Shown piece by piece: positions 41,950-51,541 of a stretch of 64,000 bases of DNA. The position numbers and the translations under genes were made by a program. The stretch spans positions 62,001-126,000 of the forward strand of contig CAMNXF010000007.1 in NCBI GenBank assembly GCA_946567425.1. The letters run 5' to 3'. This stretch comes from an uncultured Clostridia bacterium (GTDB taxonomy: Bacteria; Bacillota; Clostridia; Oscillospirales; Ruminococcaceae). The notes beneath the pieces are model-generated. The model saw only the letters and a list, made by a program, of their open reading frames with translations. It was not told where the DNA came from and did no database searches. Each line of letters begins with the position of its first letter. Within the stretch, counting starts at the first letter, position 1.

Positions 41950-42863
41950 TACACTTCCCTCTTGTCGTTGGTGTATAGTATACGCCGGTAATCTCCGTCA
42001 CGCGTGTCCATATCGCCGAGAAAGCAGCGCTCGTGCTCAGGAACAGTCTCGTAAGCCTCACGCAGTTTTTCCTTGTAAAACTCGCTCGGTTCAACGAGAT
42101 ACGCGTGATATGCGGCAATGCATCGGTCATGTGCGTCGGGCTTGTTCTGTACGCGCAGCGATTTGTTCTCGATCTCCGAGAGCTTCTGCTTTGCCGAAAC
42201 TGGTTTGGAAACCGCCTCGACCTCCGCCGCGCCGAGCACTCCGAAACTCACGACCTCACCGCTTTTTGGCGAGGTGCGGAGCGTTTTATCCTTAAATAGC
42301 CTTCCGAGTTCCTCGAACGAAAGATAGCCCTCATCAAGCCCGTCGACCGAGAACGTGCCGTCCTTGTAGGCGTACAGTTCGGTAAGGATCAGTTTCCCAT
42401 CCTTGTAATGGAAGATATTCGCGTCGTCGCCTTTGAGCAGATCGTAGCCAAAATTTCCGCTCAGTTTGCACGGAGTAGGACTCGCTGAAAACGCAACACG
42501 ATATTTCTCCCACTTATCATGCTCGCGTTGAGTGGTCATGTAAATGTTTGCCATTTCGGGGTTCATAGAACGCACCGTCTCGACGAGATAGTCATAGTAG
42601 CTCTTCCCGTCAAACCGCCAATCCGCGGACAGAATTTTAACGCAGCAAAGCGCATAGATGCTGAGCGTCTGCCCAACCGGAACGGAGAATTGCAGCCACC
42701 CCGACGCGATCTTCTGCGGAACACCGCTCAAGTCTACCTTGTTCCAGCAACTCACCGTGCCGTCCTCGTAGACCGCCATACTGTGCCAAAAGTAGCTGCC
42801 GTTTCTGATTATCGCGGGAATGGTCACACCCTCTATCATCTGCCGTCTGTAAACTTTTCCCAT
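41949..42863 (-). CDS. Conserved hypothetical protein, two-part
   Basis: Not recognised. A 304-residue soluble protein. The N-terminal 100 residues (MIEGVTIPAIIRNGSYFWHS, then AVYEDGTVSCWNKVDL) look beta-rich. The middle, near 105-200, has FAFSASPTP-like turns and Asp/Lys repeats. The C-terminal 70 residues (CIAAYHAYLVEPSEFYKEKL, YETVPEHERCFLGDMDTRDG) form a compact helical motif with GDMDTRD near 286, which resembles similar ends in other clostridial proteins. It is separated from clpX by a terminator and reaches the MGMT-like gene with a one-base overlap. Confidence 0.62.
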   Translation of the reverse strand: MGKVYRRQMIEGVTIPAIIRNGSYFWHSMAVYEDGTVSCWNKVDLSGVPQKIASGWLQFSVPVGQTLSIYALCCVKILSADWRFDGKSYYDYLVETVRSMNPEMANIYMTTQREHDKWEKYRVAFSASPTPCKLSGNFGYDLLKGDDANIFHYKDGKLILTELYAYKDGTFSVDGLDEGYLSFEELGRLFKDKTLRTSPKSGEVVSFGVLGAAEVEAVSKPVSAKQKLSEIENKSLRVQNKPDAHDRCIAAYHAYLVEPSEFYKEKLREAYETVPEHERCFLGDMDTRDGDYRRILYTNDKREV

Positions 42864-42902
42864 AAGCCCTCGATTTCCTCCGAAAATGAATTTCTAAAAC
42901 AA

Positions 42903-42928
42903 AAGGCAACACCATGCGGCATTGCCTT
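42903..42928 (-). terminator. Intrinsic terminator after clpX
   Basis: Stem AAGGCAA/TTGCCTT with a 12-base loop, then TTTTGTTTT on the minus strand, 7 bp after the clpX stop. It marks the end of the rplS-to-clpX run. Confidence 0.7.
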
Positions 42929-42934
42929 AAAAAA

Positions 42935-44248
42935 TCAGCCTATTTTTTTAATGGTTTTCTTAACCGACTTGGCAAGCGGCTTTGTCTTTGCCCCGTCACG
43001 GGTGATGAGCGGCTTGCCCTCTCCGTTCACGCAGTCGACCGTGATAGTTATCTTCGAGATCGACGTGTCGCTCGGCGAGGTGAACATAATATCGCGCAAC
43101 GTGTCCTCGACAATCGAGCGCAGACCGCGCGCACCCGTCTTGGTCTCTATTGCCTTTTTCGCGACAGCGCGCTTTGCGTCGTCGTCGAACTCCAATTCAA
43201 TACCGTCCGCCTTGAACAAAGTCTTGTACTGTTTTATAAGCGCGTTCTTCGGCTCGTCAAGTATTCTTACAAGAGCATCCTCGTCAAGTCCGTCAAGCGG
43301 CGTTACGATCGGCAGACGACCTATAAGCTCGGGGATAATTCCGAACTTCACCAAGTCCTGCTGCGTTACCTGCCTAAGCATGTCCGCGCTTTCCTTTTCC
43401 TTGGAGCTTTGAACGTCCGCGCCAAATCCCAGTGCCGAACTCGCAACACGTTTCGCGATCATCTTTTCAAGCCCCTCAAACGCGCCGCCGCATATAAACA
43501 GTATGTTCCGTGTGTCGACCTGAATAAACTCCTGATGCGGGTGTTTTCTGCCGCCCTGCGGTGGAACGTTGGAAACCGTGCCCTCGATTATTTTCAGCAG
43601 CGCCTGCTGAACGCCCTCGCCGCTTACGTCTCTCGTAATGGACGTATTCTCGCTGCGGCGCGAAATTTTATCGATCTCGTCAATGTAGATAATGCCGCGC
43701 TCGGCAGCCTCAATATCGTAATCGGCAGCCTGAACCAACCGCAACAGAACGTTCTCAACGTCCTCACCGACGTAACCCGCTTGTGTGAGCGTAGTCGCGT
43801 CCGCAATAGCAAACGGCACGTTCAGCAGCTTAGCCAGCGTCTGCGCAAGCATCGTTTTGCCAACACCCGTAGGCCCGAGCAGCAGCACGTTCGACTTCTG
43901 GAGTTCCACCTCGTCGACCTCATCGCTGTTGAGGAACGTGCGCTTGTAGTGATTATAGACGGAGATCGCGAGAACTTTTTTAGCCTCCTCCTGTCCGATG
44001 ACATACTCGTCGAGATAACGCTTGATCTCTTCGGGAGTCATAAGCTCGTCCGCATTGGACAGAAATTCCGAACTGCTCTTCTGGCGCGCCTGCTTTCCCG
44101 GCTTGGCAGGGCGGATATCTCCGCTCTCCACCAGCATATTGTAAGAGGTGAGAATGCAGTCGCTGCAAATCACCGAATGTTCACCCATACCGTACAGAAT
44201 GCGGTTTACCTGTGTCTCGTTTTTCCCGCAAAAGGAACAAATCAGCAT
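42935..44248 (-). CDS. clpX: ATP-dependent Clp protease unfoldase subunit ClpX
   Basis: A 437-residue ClpX that unfolds substrates and feeds ClpP. Read from ATG 44246-44248, it opens with the zinc-binding domain [11 protein letters not shown]. Walker [21 protein letters not shown], Walker [15 protein letters not shown] and the pore-loop region [18 protein letters not shown] are intact. The ClpP-docking IGF loop reads [22 protein letters not shown] carries sensor-2-side residues and [17 protein letters not shown] is near the end. It is 16 bp downstream of clpP and ends at a terminator. Confidence 0.97.
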   Translation of the reverse strand: MLICSFCGKNETQVNRILYGMGEHSVICSDCILTSYNMLVESGDIRPAKPGKQARQKSSSEFLSNADELMTPEEIKRYLDEYVIGQEEAKKVLAISVYNHYKRTFLNSDEVDEVELQKSNVLLLGPTGVGKTMLAQTLAKLLNVPFAIADATTLTQAGYVGEDVENVLLRLVQAADYDIEAAERGIIYIDEIDKISRRSENTSITRDVSGEGVQQALLKIIEGTVSNVPPQGGRKHPHQEFIQVDTRNILFICGGAFEGLEKMIAKRVASSALGFGADVQSSKEKESADMLRQVTQQDLVKFGIIPELIGRLPIVTPLDGLDEDALVRILDEPKNALIKQYKTLFKADGIELEFDDDAKRAVAKKAIETKTGARGLRSIVEDTLRDIMFTSPSDTSISKITITVDCVNGEGKPLITRDGAKTKPLAKSVKKTIKKIG

Positions 44249-44264
44249 ATCAGTGATACCCCCG

Positions 44265-44870
44265 TCAGTTCTTCTTCTCTTCGCGTCTGTCGTAAACTCT
44301 GTCAATAAGCCCGTATTGCAGAGCCTCCTCGGCGGTCATAAAGTTGTCGCGCTCCGTATCTTGGCAAATCGTCTCATAATCCTTTCCAGTGTTCTCGCTG
44401 AGAATACGGTTAAGCCTGTCCTTGGTGCGCTGAAGATACTTGGAGCGTATCTGGATATCCGTTACCTGACCCGAAATCCCCCCCCCCGAAATAAGCGGCT
44501 GATGGATCATTATCTCGCTGTTCGGCAGCGCGTAACGCTTGCCCTTAGCGCCAGACGAGAGCAGAAACGCGCCCATTGACGCAGCCAGTCCTGTGCAAAT
44601 CGTGGAAACGTCGCACTTGATATACTGCATGGTATCATAGATCGCCATTCCGTCGGATACGGAGCCTCCGGGGCTGTTGATGTAGAGGGAAATGTCCTTG
44701 TCGGGGTCCTGCCCCTCAAGATACAGCAACTGAGCGACAACAACGCTCGCCGTTGCGGAATTTACCTCGTCGTGCAGCAGAATGATCCTGTCGTTTAGCA
44801 AGCGCGAAAATATATCATAGGAACGCTCTCCGTGACTGCTCTGCTCTACTACATAAGGAATATATGCCAT
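44265..44870 (-). CDS. clpP: ATP-dependent Clp protease proteolytic subunit, with 10-G tract
   Basis: A 201-residue ClpP serine peptidase, read from ATG 44868-44870. The catalytic triad is Ser98 in [14 protein letters not shown], His123 in MIHQPL and Asp171 in [28 protein letters not shown] is also typical. The oddity is the short loop after His123: [13 protein letters not shown], encoded by a run of ten G (plus-strand C run at 44478-44487). The standard loop is GGAQGQATDI, so one or two residues are unusual here. Any slip of the G run truncates the protein. The gene lies between tig and clpX, which is the usual order. Confidence 0.95.
   Translation of the reverse strand: MAYIPYVVEQSSHGERSYDIFSRLLNDRIILLHDEVNSATASVVVAQLLYLEGQDPDKDISLYINSPGGSVSDGMAIYDTMQYIKCDVSTICTGLAASMGAFLLSSGAKGKRYALPNSEIMIHQPLISGGGISGQVTDIQIRSKYLQRTKDRLNRILSENTGKDYETICQDTERDNFMTAEEALQYGLIDRVYDRREEKKN
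44478..44487 (-). repeat. Homopolymeric tract of ten G within clpP
   Basis: Ten consecutive C on plus (G on the coding strand), just after the codon for the catalytic His region. Tracts this long are prone to slipped-strand errors in cells and to assembly errors. Confidence 0.8.
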
Positions 44871-44918
44871 TATAAGCTCCTTTCTCCGCAAACGCGGAAC
44901 GCCGTCAAAATGCCGTGA

Positions 44919-46202
44919 TTACGCCTTGACTTCCTCGACTTTCGCGTTGTCCTTTACAAAGTCGAGAGCCTTTTCGATCTTGATGTCGGTAGTCAGGGTC
45001 TTTTCAGAGATAGCCGCCTTAACGTTCTCAAGGTCGATCTTGTACTGCTCCGCAAGCTCGTTGTACTCCTTCTCGATATCCTCGGCGGAAACCTCGATAT
45101 TTTCAAGCTGCGCGATCTTTTCAAGGCACAGACGGAGGTCGACCTGACGCTTTGCAGCGTCCTTGAAGTTAGCGCGGAACTGCGCCATAGTCATACCCGT
45201 GTACTTAAGATAATCATTGATATTGATGCGCGTGCGCGCTACCCACTCGCGTGCAATCTCGTCGATACGGCGCTCGTACATTACCTGCGGAATTTCCGCT
45301 TTCATATTGCCGAGCATCTTGTCCATAAGCTCGGAATCGGACTCGTCCTCCGCTTCCTCGGCATACTGCTTTTCAAGCTTCTCTCTGATCTCCGCCTTAA
45401 GCTCGTCAACGGTATCCTTGTCGGAAACGTCCTTTACAAAATCGTCGTCCAGCTCGGGCATCTCTTTAGCCTTGATCTCGTGGAGCTTGCACTTGAAAAC
45501 AGCGGGCTTGCCCTTAAGCTCCTCCGCCTGATAGTCCTCTGGGAACGTAACGTTCACGTCAAATTCCTCGTTAACGCTCTTGCCGATAACCTGATCCTCA
45601 AAGCCGGGAATAAACGTCTTGGAACCTATCTCGAGCGGGAACTTCTCGCCCTTGCCGCCGTCAAACGCAACGCCGTCTACAAAACCCTCAAAGTCGATAA
45701 CAGCAGTATCGCCGTCCTGAACGGATCTGCCCTCAACGGTAACGATACGCGCAACTCTTTCACGCATTTTGTTGAGTTCCTCGTCTATTGCCTCGTCGGT
45801 AACAGTCTTGACAGTTTTCTTGACCTCTATACCCTTGTAGTCGGAAACTTCAACCTCGGGCTTTACAATAATGTCGGCTTTCATCGAAACGCCGCTCTCC
45901 TTGCTTACTTCAACGACCTCGGTATTCTCGACGTTGATGACCTCGAGACCAGTCTTGTCGACAATCTCTTCAATATTGTCGTTGTACAGCAGATTTACGG
46001 CGTCATCATAAAAAACATTCGCGCCGTAGTGCGTCTCGATGAGCTTTCTCGTAGCCTTGCCCTTACGGAAGCCGGGGATAGTAATCTTCGACTTCTGACG
46101 ATTGTAAACCGTATTCAGCGCCGTTTCAAATTCGTCTGCGCTGAAATTAACCTCGATCGCGTAAGTATTTGTCGCCGTGTTGTTTTGAGATATGATTTCC
46201 AT
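44919..46202 (-). CDS. tig: Trigger factor chaperone/prolyl isomerase
   Basis: A 427-residue trigger factor that binds ribosome L23 and nascent chains. The N-terminal ribosome-binding domain has the signature GFRKGKATRKLIETHYG near 46-62. The FKBP-like PPIase domain follows near 150-245 (VQDGDTAVIDFEGFVDGVAF, FPLEIGSKTFIPGFEDQVIG). A long helical C-terminal chaperone domain runs from about 250 to 427 and includes DYLKYTGMTMAQFRANFKDA. It heads the tig-clpP-clpX cluster. Confidence 0.95.
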   Translation of the reverse strand: MEIISQNNTATNTYAIEVNFSADEFETALNTVYNRQKSKITIPGFRKGKATRKLIETHYGANVFYDDAVNLLYNDNIEEIVDKTGLEVINVENTEVVEVSKESGVSMKADIIVKPEVEVSDYKGIEVKKTVKTVTDEAIDEELNKMRERVARIVTVEGRSVQDGDTAVIDFEGFVDGVAFDGGKGEKFPLEIGSKTFIPGFEDQVIGKSVNEEFDVNVTFPEDYQAEELKGKPAVFKCKLHEIKAKEMPELDDDFVKDVSDKDTVDELKAEIREKLEKQYAEEAEDESDSELMDKMLGNMKAEIPQVMYERRIDEIAREWVARTRININDYLKYTGMTMAQFRANFKDAAKRQVDLRLCLEKIAQLENIEVSAEDIEKEYNELAEQYKIDLENVKAAISEKTLTTDIKIEKALDFVKDNAKVEEVKA

Positions 46203-46284
46203 TTCAATTTCCTTCCTTGTCCGTTAAGACAACTTTTTTCTTGAATCAGAGCGTTAATGTAAACACGCTCCGCCTTTATTTACT

Positions 46285-46971
46285 TTAATTGACAAGCATC
46301 GGGTCAAACCCGAGACCGTCCGCCGAAACGAGTTTGTAGGTCACACCCCCGCGCTCGCCGTTAAAAGCGTTTTTTATACTGTATCCGTGCAGATGAGCGT
46401 AATAGCAGCGCTTCACGTCGTATTTCCTGAAGATCTCCGTTATGAGCGCGTTCTCCTCCGTGCCGTATATCGGCGGATAGTGGATAAACGCCACAAGTTC
46501 TCCGCCGAGCTTAACGCCCGCTTGGAGCGAAGCCTCCAGCCGGCCTGCCTCGCGGTTGAGCACTTTCTGATCGGCGGGCTCGCCGTTTTCGCTTATCCAG
46601 CCGCGGGTTCCGCAAACCGAAACACCTTCGACCAAAAACGCATTATTAAACAGAAAACTAATGGTAGAAAAGCCGTTGCTTTCAACAAAATCGGTGATTT
46701 TCTTCGTGGTCGACCACCAAAGATCGTGATTTCCCTTTGACAGAACTTTCCTGCCCTTAAGCTCTCTGTCGATAAACTCCAGATCCTTTCGGCTCTCCTC
46801 GAGCTTTAGCGCCCACGAGTGGTCGCCGACAATCACCACCGTATCCTCGTCGGTGATTTTACCGTTCCAGTTCTCCCGCAGACGTTCAACATAGTTCGTC
46901 CAACCGGGAAATATGTTCATCGGCTTATCAACGCCGAACGGCAAATGAAGATCGCCTATTGTGTAGAGCAC
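46285..46971 (-). CDS. Calcineurin-type metallophosphoesterase
   Basis: A 228-residue phosphoesterase of the YkuE/YmdB-like calcineurin fold: TIGDLHLPFGVDKP at the start, TVVIVGDHSW near 44-53, LSKGNHDLWWSTTKKI near 77-92 and CYYAHLHGYS near 189-199. The GDxH, GDH, GNHD and HxHG ligands give a two-metal centre. The substrate is unknown. It follows thrC by 25 bp. The C-terminal stretch (GGVTYKLVSADGLGFDPMLV) is typical of a clostridial subgroup. Confidence 0.85.
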   Translation of the reverse strand: MLYTIGDLHLPFGVDKPMNIFPGWTNYVERLRENWNGKITDEDTVVIVGDHSWALKLEESRKDLEFIDRELKGRKVLSKGNHDLWWSTTKKITDFVESNGFSTISFLFNNAFLVEGVSVCGTRGWISENGEPADQKVLNREAGRLEASLQAGVKLGGELVAFIHYPPIYGTEENALITEIFRKYDVKRCYYAHLHGYSIKNAFNGERGGVTYKLVSADGLGFDPMLVN

Positions 46972-46996
46972 AGCGCTCCTCCTTTCATTCGGAGCG

Positions 46997-48490
46997 TTAT
47001 CCGTTCAGAAAGTCGAGCACAACGCTGCCCATTTCGTGTTTCTCGACGGTTTCTTTGAAGCGAACAGCCTTGTCCTTTGTAACCGCAAGCGGAACGGGCA
47101 TTTTCGTTCCCGTTTCCTGTTCGAGATGAGAAATAAGCTCGAACTCGTCCTCGGTGTCCGCCTTGCCGCCGACCGCACTGTAAACGGCTCTGCCAAACTT
47201 ATATGGGTTAGCCGTGGACGCGATTATCGTCTTTGCCGTATCGCCCGTCGCGGCTCTGTAATCCTCGTAAACCTTAACGGCAACCGCGCTGTGCGTGTCA
47301 AGCAGATACTTCTCCTCAGTGAACGTTTTGCGTATCTGCGCCTTTGTCTCCTCGTCGGAGCAACAACCCGCATAAAACAGCTCCGAAAGCTGCTTTTTCA
47401 CGTCGTCGCCGACCTCGTATCTGCCTGAGATTTTCAGCGCGCCAAACCACTCGTTTATGAGCGCGTCATTCTCACCTGTGAGGTGATACAGCAAGCGCTC
47501 CAGATTAGACGAGATCAGAATATCCATAGACGGGGAAATTGTGGTGTAGAACTTTCTGTTTCTGTCGTAAACGCCTGTGTTTATGAAATCGGTAAGCACG
47601 TTGTTGCTATTGGACGCGCAAATCAACTTGTTCACGGGAATGCCCATAAGCTTTGAGTAATAAGCCGCGAGGATATTTCCGAAATTGCCCGTCGGAACAA
47701 CGATATTCACCTTGTCGCCATACGCGATATCGCCGTCCTTTACAAGCTGAGCGTAGGTCGAAATGTAGTAAATGATCTGCGGCGCAAGTCTGCCCCAGTT
47801 AATCGAGTTCGCACTCGACAGCAGCATGTTTTTCTCCGCGAGCTTTTTCTCAATGTCCTTGTCGGTAAAGATAGCCTTAACGCCGTTCTGGCAGTCGTCA
47901 AAGTTGCCCTTTACCGCGCAGACGTTGACGTTATTGCCCTCCTGCGTGGTCATCTGGCGCTTTTGCATAGGAGACACGCCGTCCTCGGGATAGAACACCG
48001 AGATCGACGTACCGGGAACGTCCTTAAAGCCCTCCAGAGCCGCCTTTCCGGTGTCGCCGCTTGTCGCAACGAGAATGGCGATCTGCTTACCATCGACCTC
48101 TTTTTTCGCTGAGGTCGTCAGCAGATACGGCAGTATCTGCAGCGCCATATCCTTAAACGCGCAAGTCGGACCATGCCAAAGCTCAAGTATAAACTTTCCG
48201 TCCTTAAGCTTCGCGATCTCCGCGATATTGTCCGTGTCAAAATTCTTGGTGTTGTAAGCACTCTTAACACAATGACGCAGCTCCGCGTCGGTAAAATCCG
48301 TCAGAAACTTCGAGAACACCGTATACGCGCGCTCAACATAACTCCTATCGCAAAGACCCAGAATTTCTTCCTTTGACAGCGCGGGAACACTCTCGGGAAC
48401 GTACAGTCCGCCCTCGTCGGACAAACCCTTTACGATAGCGTGCGCACTCGTCACTTTAAGCGAAGAATTTCTTGTGCTTGCGTAATTCAT
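46997..48490 (-). CDS. thrC: Threonine synthase
   Basis: A 497-residue PLP enzyme converting O-phosphohomoserine to threonine. The N-terminus MNYASTRNSSLKVTSAHAIV with GLSDEGGLYVPESV is typical of the long ThrC type. The Schiff-base Lys is in CAFKDMALQILPYLL near 110. ATSGDTGKAALEGF near 141-154 binds phosphate. ASTANPYKFGRAVYSAVGGK is near the C-terminus. It lies 15 bp downstream of yraN. No hom or thrB is in the window, and no leader or T-box is seen. Confidence 0.95.
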   Translation of the reverse strand: MNYASTRNSSLKVTSAHAIVKGLSDEGGLYVPESVPALSKEEILGLCDRSYVERAYTVFSKFLTDFTDAELRHCVKSAYNTKNFDTDNIAEIAKLKDGKFILELWHGPTCAFKDMALQILPYLLTTSAKKEVDGKQIAILVATSGDTGKAALEGFKDVPGTSISVFYPEDGVSPMQKRQMTTQEGNNVNVCAVKGNFDDCQNGVKAIFTDKDIEKKLAEKNMLLSSANSINWGRLAPQIIYYISTYAQLVKDGDIAYGDKVNIVVPTGNFGNILAAYYSKLMGIPVNKLICASNSNNVLTDFINTGVYDRNRKFYTTISPSMDILISSNLERLLYHLTGENDALINEWFGALKISGRYEVGDDVKKQLSELFYAGCCSDEETKAQIRKTFTEEKYLLDTHSAVAVKVYEDYRAATGDTAKTIIASTANPYKFGRAVYSAVGGKADTEDEFELISHLEQETGTKMPVPLAVTKDKAVRFKETVEKHEMGSVVLDFLNG

Positions 48491-48505
48491 AAACCGTTCA
48501 CCCTT

Positions 48506-48892
48506 TCAGTTTATTGTGTATATGCCGTCGGTCGAAAACGCGTCCTCGATGATCGTCAGCCCCGTTATTTCCGGAACGTCTCCGCGCGTGACCGTCACCT
48601 CGGCGATGTCGTAGCGCGGCTGCAAGTCCGTGGGGTTTTCTGTCAGATACGCGTCCGCCGTCAGCACTATTTTCTTTTGTTTCGTGAAGTTCACCGCCTC
48701 AAGCCCCGAGACCATGCTCCTGAGCTTTCGCGTTTTCACCTCCGTAAACACTATATATCGGTCGGTTTGTGAAATTATGTCGATCTCCCCGACCCTCTTG
48801 CGGTAATTTCTGGCAATTATCCTGTGTCCGCGCTTTTCAAGCTCCGCGCAGACCGCGTCCTCACCCAGCTTACCCTTGCTCTGTCTGTCCAT
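48506..48892 (-). CDS. yraN: YraN family (UPF0102) predicted nuclease
   Basis: A 128-residue YraN protein with the nuclease-fold motif GKLGEDAVCAELEKRGHRII near 6-25 and RVGEIDIISQTDRYIVFTEV then KTRK near 36-60, the D-x-n-E-x-K pattern. Its exact function is not settled. Its start lies inside the rnhB 3' end (23-bp overlap), the standard Firmicute gene order. Confidence 0.9.
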   Translation of the reverse strand: MDRQSKGKLGEDAVCAELEKRGHRIIARNYRKRVGEIDIISQTDRYIVFTEVKTRKLRSMVSGLEAVNFTKQKKIVLTADAYLTENPTDLQPRYDIAEVTVTRGDVPEITGLTIIEDAFSTDGIYTIN

Positions 48893-49568
48893 TTTTATCT
48901 TCGGCTATGTATTTTTTCAAGAACGTTTTCCTGTGTATCGGGCATAATCCGAGTTTTTCAATGGCTTCGTAATGCGCTTTCGTGCCGTAGCCCTTGTGCT
49001 TTTCAAAGCCGTAACCCGGGTATTTCCCCGCCATTTCGCACATATAACGGTCACGCTCTACCTTTGCGAGAATACTCGCCGCCGCTATCGCCTCGGACTT
49101 CGCGTCGCCCTTGATAACGTTCCGCATTTCGGCGTTCAGCTCGGGGAGCACATCGCCGTCAACAAGAACTATCCCGCACTTTGTCCCGATATTATCAAAA
49201 GCCCGTTCCATTGCCAGCAAATCAGCCGACAAAATATCCGTCCTGTCAATATCCTCCGCGGACACAAACGAAACAAAGCAAAACAAAGCCTTATCCCAAA
49301 TCTCCCCATAAAGCGATTCACGCTTTTTCGGAGTGAGCTTTTTGCTGTCGTTCAGCCCCTCTATCGGCTTGTTAGAGTCAAGTATGACCGCCGCAGCCGC
49401 AACAGGTCCCGCGATAGGTCCTCTGCCCGCCTCGTCTATACCGCAGACCGCGCCGTACCGCGCCGAAACCGCTCTGTCAAACTCGCGGAGCGACAATCCG
49501 TCAAGCGAAATTCCCTCGAGCGAAAGCTGCGTTTCACGGCTTTTTTTATGCTTGCTTTGATACGCCAT
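48870..49568 (-). CDS. rnhB: Ribonuclease HII
   Basis: A 232-residue RNase HII removing ribonucleotides in DNA. The catalytic DEAGRGPIAGPVAAAAVILD lies near 46-65, followed by GLNDSKKLTPKKRE, the second acidic site VLVDGDVLPELN and KSEAIAAASILAKVERDRYM. GYGFEKHKGYGTKAHYEAIE is near the end. An N-terminal extension of about 40 residues (MAYQSKHKKSRETQLSLEGI) precedes the core, longer than in most RnhB. It is 2 bp after rbgA. Confidence 0.95.
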   Translation of the reverse strand: MAYQSKHKKSRETQLSLEGISLDGLSLREFDRAVSARYGAVCGIDEAGRGPIAGPVAAAAVILDSNKPIEGLNDSKKLTPKKRESLYGEIWDKALFCFVSFVSAEDIDRTDILSADLLAMERAFDNIGTKCGIVLVDGDVLPELNAEMRNVIKGDAKSEAIAAASILAKVERDRYMCEMAGKYPGYGFEKHKGYGTKAHYEAIEKLGLCPIHRKTFLKKYIAEDKNGQTEQG

Positions 49569-49570
49569 TG

Positions 49571-50437
49571 TCAGCCTCCGTTCGTTTCGGGCGGCATTTC
49601 AAGCGTTATCCTGCCGATCCTGCCGCCGCGGAACTCGTCCAGCAGCGCTGCCGCTGCGCGTTCAATATCGGGCTCTCCGCCCGAAATAAGCATTCCGCGC
49701 GCCCGTGCGATCTCCGTAAGGATATCGCCCTCGCCCGCTATTTTGTATCGCCCCTTGACAAACTCGGGATAACTGCGGAGCAGCACCTCGCCAAGCATCC
49801 TCGCGAGCGCCGCCGTGTCCATGACCTCGTCCTTGATAGCCCCCGTGAACGCAAGCCGCTGCGCCACATCCTTATCATCGAACTTCGGCCACAAAATACC
49901 CGGCATATCCAGCAGCTCCACGTCCTTGTCAATGGAGACCCACTGCTTTCCGCGCGTAACTCCGGGACGGTCGCCGACCTTGGTTTTCTTGGAATTCGCC
50001 ATGCGGTTAATAAACGAGGACTTCCCGACGTTCGGGATACCCACGACCATAAGCCGTAATGCCTTGCCGATCATACCGCGCGCCTTGCGCCGCTCGATAA
50101 GCTCGGAAAGCAGCTTTTTCACAGTCGGGATAAATCTGTTGATACCCTTTCCACTCCGGCAGTCGCAGACGATAACGCATATCCCGCGGCTCTCGTAATA
50201 TTTTCGCCATGCAACAGTCGCCTTTTCGTCGGCAACGTCGCATTTATTCATTATCATTATGCGCGGCTTTGTTCCCAACAGATCGTCCATTATCGGATTT
50301 CTGCTGCTTTCGGGAATACGTGCGTCCGTGACCTCCACGACGGCGTCGACCATTTTAAGATCGGCTTCGATAAGCCGTCTCGTCTTGGTCATGTGCCCTG
50401 GGAACCACTGTATATTTCCGACTTCGCTCATAGCCAC
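49571..50437 (-). CDS. rbgA: Ribosome biogenesis GTPase RbgA/YlqF
   Basis: A 288-residue circularly permuted GTPase assembling the 50S subunit. G4 NKCD comes first near residue 62, then G1 GIPNVGKSSFINRM near 130, and G3 DMPGIL near 175. The N-terminal IQWFPGHMTKTRR is also diagnostic. The start is GTG 50435-50437, 7 bases after GAGG; the ATG at 50429-50431 overlaps the lepB stop as ATGA and is an alternative that loses two residues. Confidence 0.95.
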   Translation of the reverse strand: MAMSEVGNIQWFPGHMTKTRRLIEADLKMVDAVVEVTDARIPESSRNPIMDDLLGTKPRIMIMNKCDVADEKATVAWRKYYESRGICVIVCDCRSGKGINRFIPTVKKLLSELIERRKARGMIGKALRLMVVGIPNVGKSSFINRMANSKKTKVGDRPGVTRGKQWVSIDKDVELLDMPGILWPKFDDKDVAQRLAFTGAIKDEVMDTAALARMLGEVLLRSYPEFVKGRYKIAGEGDILTEIARARGMLISGGEPDIERAAAALLDEFRGGRIGRITLEMPPETNGG

Positions 50438-51075
50438 TTAAAGTCCTCGATCGGAGAGACCCGAACGAACGCCTTGCCCATAATAAATCTTGTATCCACA
50501 AAGCCCACCTGCGGAAGATTGCGGCTGTCGTTCGATACTCCGCGGTTGTCACCCATAACGAAAACCGTGTTTTCGGGAACGGTGTATTCCTTGTTCCCCT
50601 CGATCCAGCTGTCGTCCTGCCTGAAAAAAGTCAGATCCTTGATGTAGTCCTCCTCAAGCAGTTCGTTATTGCGGTAGACCTCGCCCTTGGAGAAGTCGAT
50701 GCGTATCGTATCGCCGCCGACCGCGATAACGCGCTTTATAATAGGTTCGCCCCACATATCGGTGAGTTTGTTTTTCAGCTTATCCGCCTGTATCACCACA
50801 ACGTCGCCGTAAGCGGGCATATAACAAAAGTTTGTTGCCACGACCTTATCTTTGTCCTTCAGCGTATCAAGCATTGACGGACCCGAAACGGTTATCGAGC
50901 GGAAGAAAAACAGATTGAGCGCGAGCATTGCCGCGACCGCGTAAACCATACAACTCACCCAATCGAGAGCGTCCGCGAACGGTTTTTTCGGCTTTTCGTC
51001 AGTCTCTTCGGCAGCGTTTTCCGCCGCTGTGGTGTCCTCCGACGTTTCTATGATCTCCTCGTTGATATCGTTCAT
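50428..51075 (-). CDS. lepB: Signal peptidase I
   Basis: A 215-residue type I signal peptidase with a Glu-rich cytoplasmic tail of about 35 residues, TM near 38-60 (DWVSCMVYAVAAMLALNLFFF), the catalytic Ser in ITVSGPSMLDTL near 71, and the catalytic Lys in PIIKRVIAVGGDTIRI near 114. FVMGDNRGVSNDSRN near 170-184 is the box E. It is 124 bp downstream of rplS with no gene between and is coupled to rbgA. Confidence 0.95.
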   Translation of the reverse strand: MNDINEEIIETSEDTTAAENAAEETDEKPKKPFADALDWVSCMVYAVAAMLALNLFFFRSITVSGPSMLDTLKDKDKVVATNFCYMPAYGDVVVIQADKLKNKLTDMWGEPIIKRVIAVGGDTIRIDFSKGEVYRNNELLEEDYIKDLTFFRQDDSWIEGNKEYTVPENTVFVMGDNRGVSNDSRNLPQVGFVDTRFIMGKAFVRVSPIEDFKWL

Positions 51076-51199
51076 AGCACAACTCTTTTCTCAAAATTAT
51101 CCCCAAAGCATTCCCGTAATGCGGAATACAAACGGCTCAACAAGACGGTTTGTACAGTCAACGCTGTCCGCAAACGGGAATTCCGGGGATTTTCGGGGA

Positions 51200-51541
51200 T
51201 TAAACTCTGGACTTAACCTTAGCAGCCTTGCCCACTCTGTCGCGCAGGTAGTACAGCTTAGCTCTGCGAACCTTACCGTTTCTGACTACCTCGACCTTAT
51301 CCACAGACGGCGAGTGAACGGGGAATACTCTCTCCACTCCGCAGCCGTGAGCCACACGTCTTACGGTAAACGTCTCGTTGATGCCGCCGTGCTTCTTCGC
51401 GATAACGGTGCCCTCGAACATCTGGATACGGCTCTTATCGCCCTCCTTGATGCGCACGTACACCTTCACGAAATCACCGATCTCAATCTCGGGAGCGTTT
51501 TCTTTCATACTGCTTTGTTCAATCAATTTTAATGCGTCCAT
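51200..51541 (-). CDS. rplS: 50S ribosomal protein L19
   Basis: A 113-residue L19. The whole protein matches the family: [60 protein letters not shown] and [20 protein letters not shown] then GKAAKVK. The start is preceded by GGAGGAAATA. It is first in the rplS-lepB-rbgA-rnhB-yraN order. A leader of roughly 225 bases precedes it. Confidence 0.97.
   Translation of the reverse strand: MDALKLIEQSSMKENAPEIEIGDFVKVYVRIKEGDKSRIQMFEGTVIAKKHGGINETFTVRRVAHGCGVERVFPVHSPSVDKVEVVRNGKVRRAKLYYLRDRVGKAAKVKSRV

Noticed and set aside
42914..44308. 464-codon plus-strand frame over clpX
   Set aside because: Long but antisense to an intact ClpX. Such frames arise from the codon bias of this GC level.
45480..46244. 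254-codon plus-strand frame over tig
   Set aside because: Antisense to an intact trigger factor; no ribosome site or domain.
46203..46284. GAGCGT...ACGCTC hairpin between the phosphoesterase gene and tig as a terminator
   Set aside because: The stem is only 6 bp, the loop is long and no clean U-run follows.
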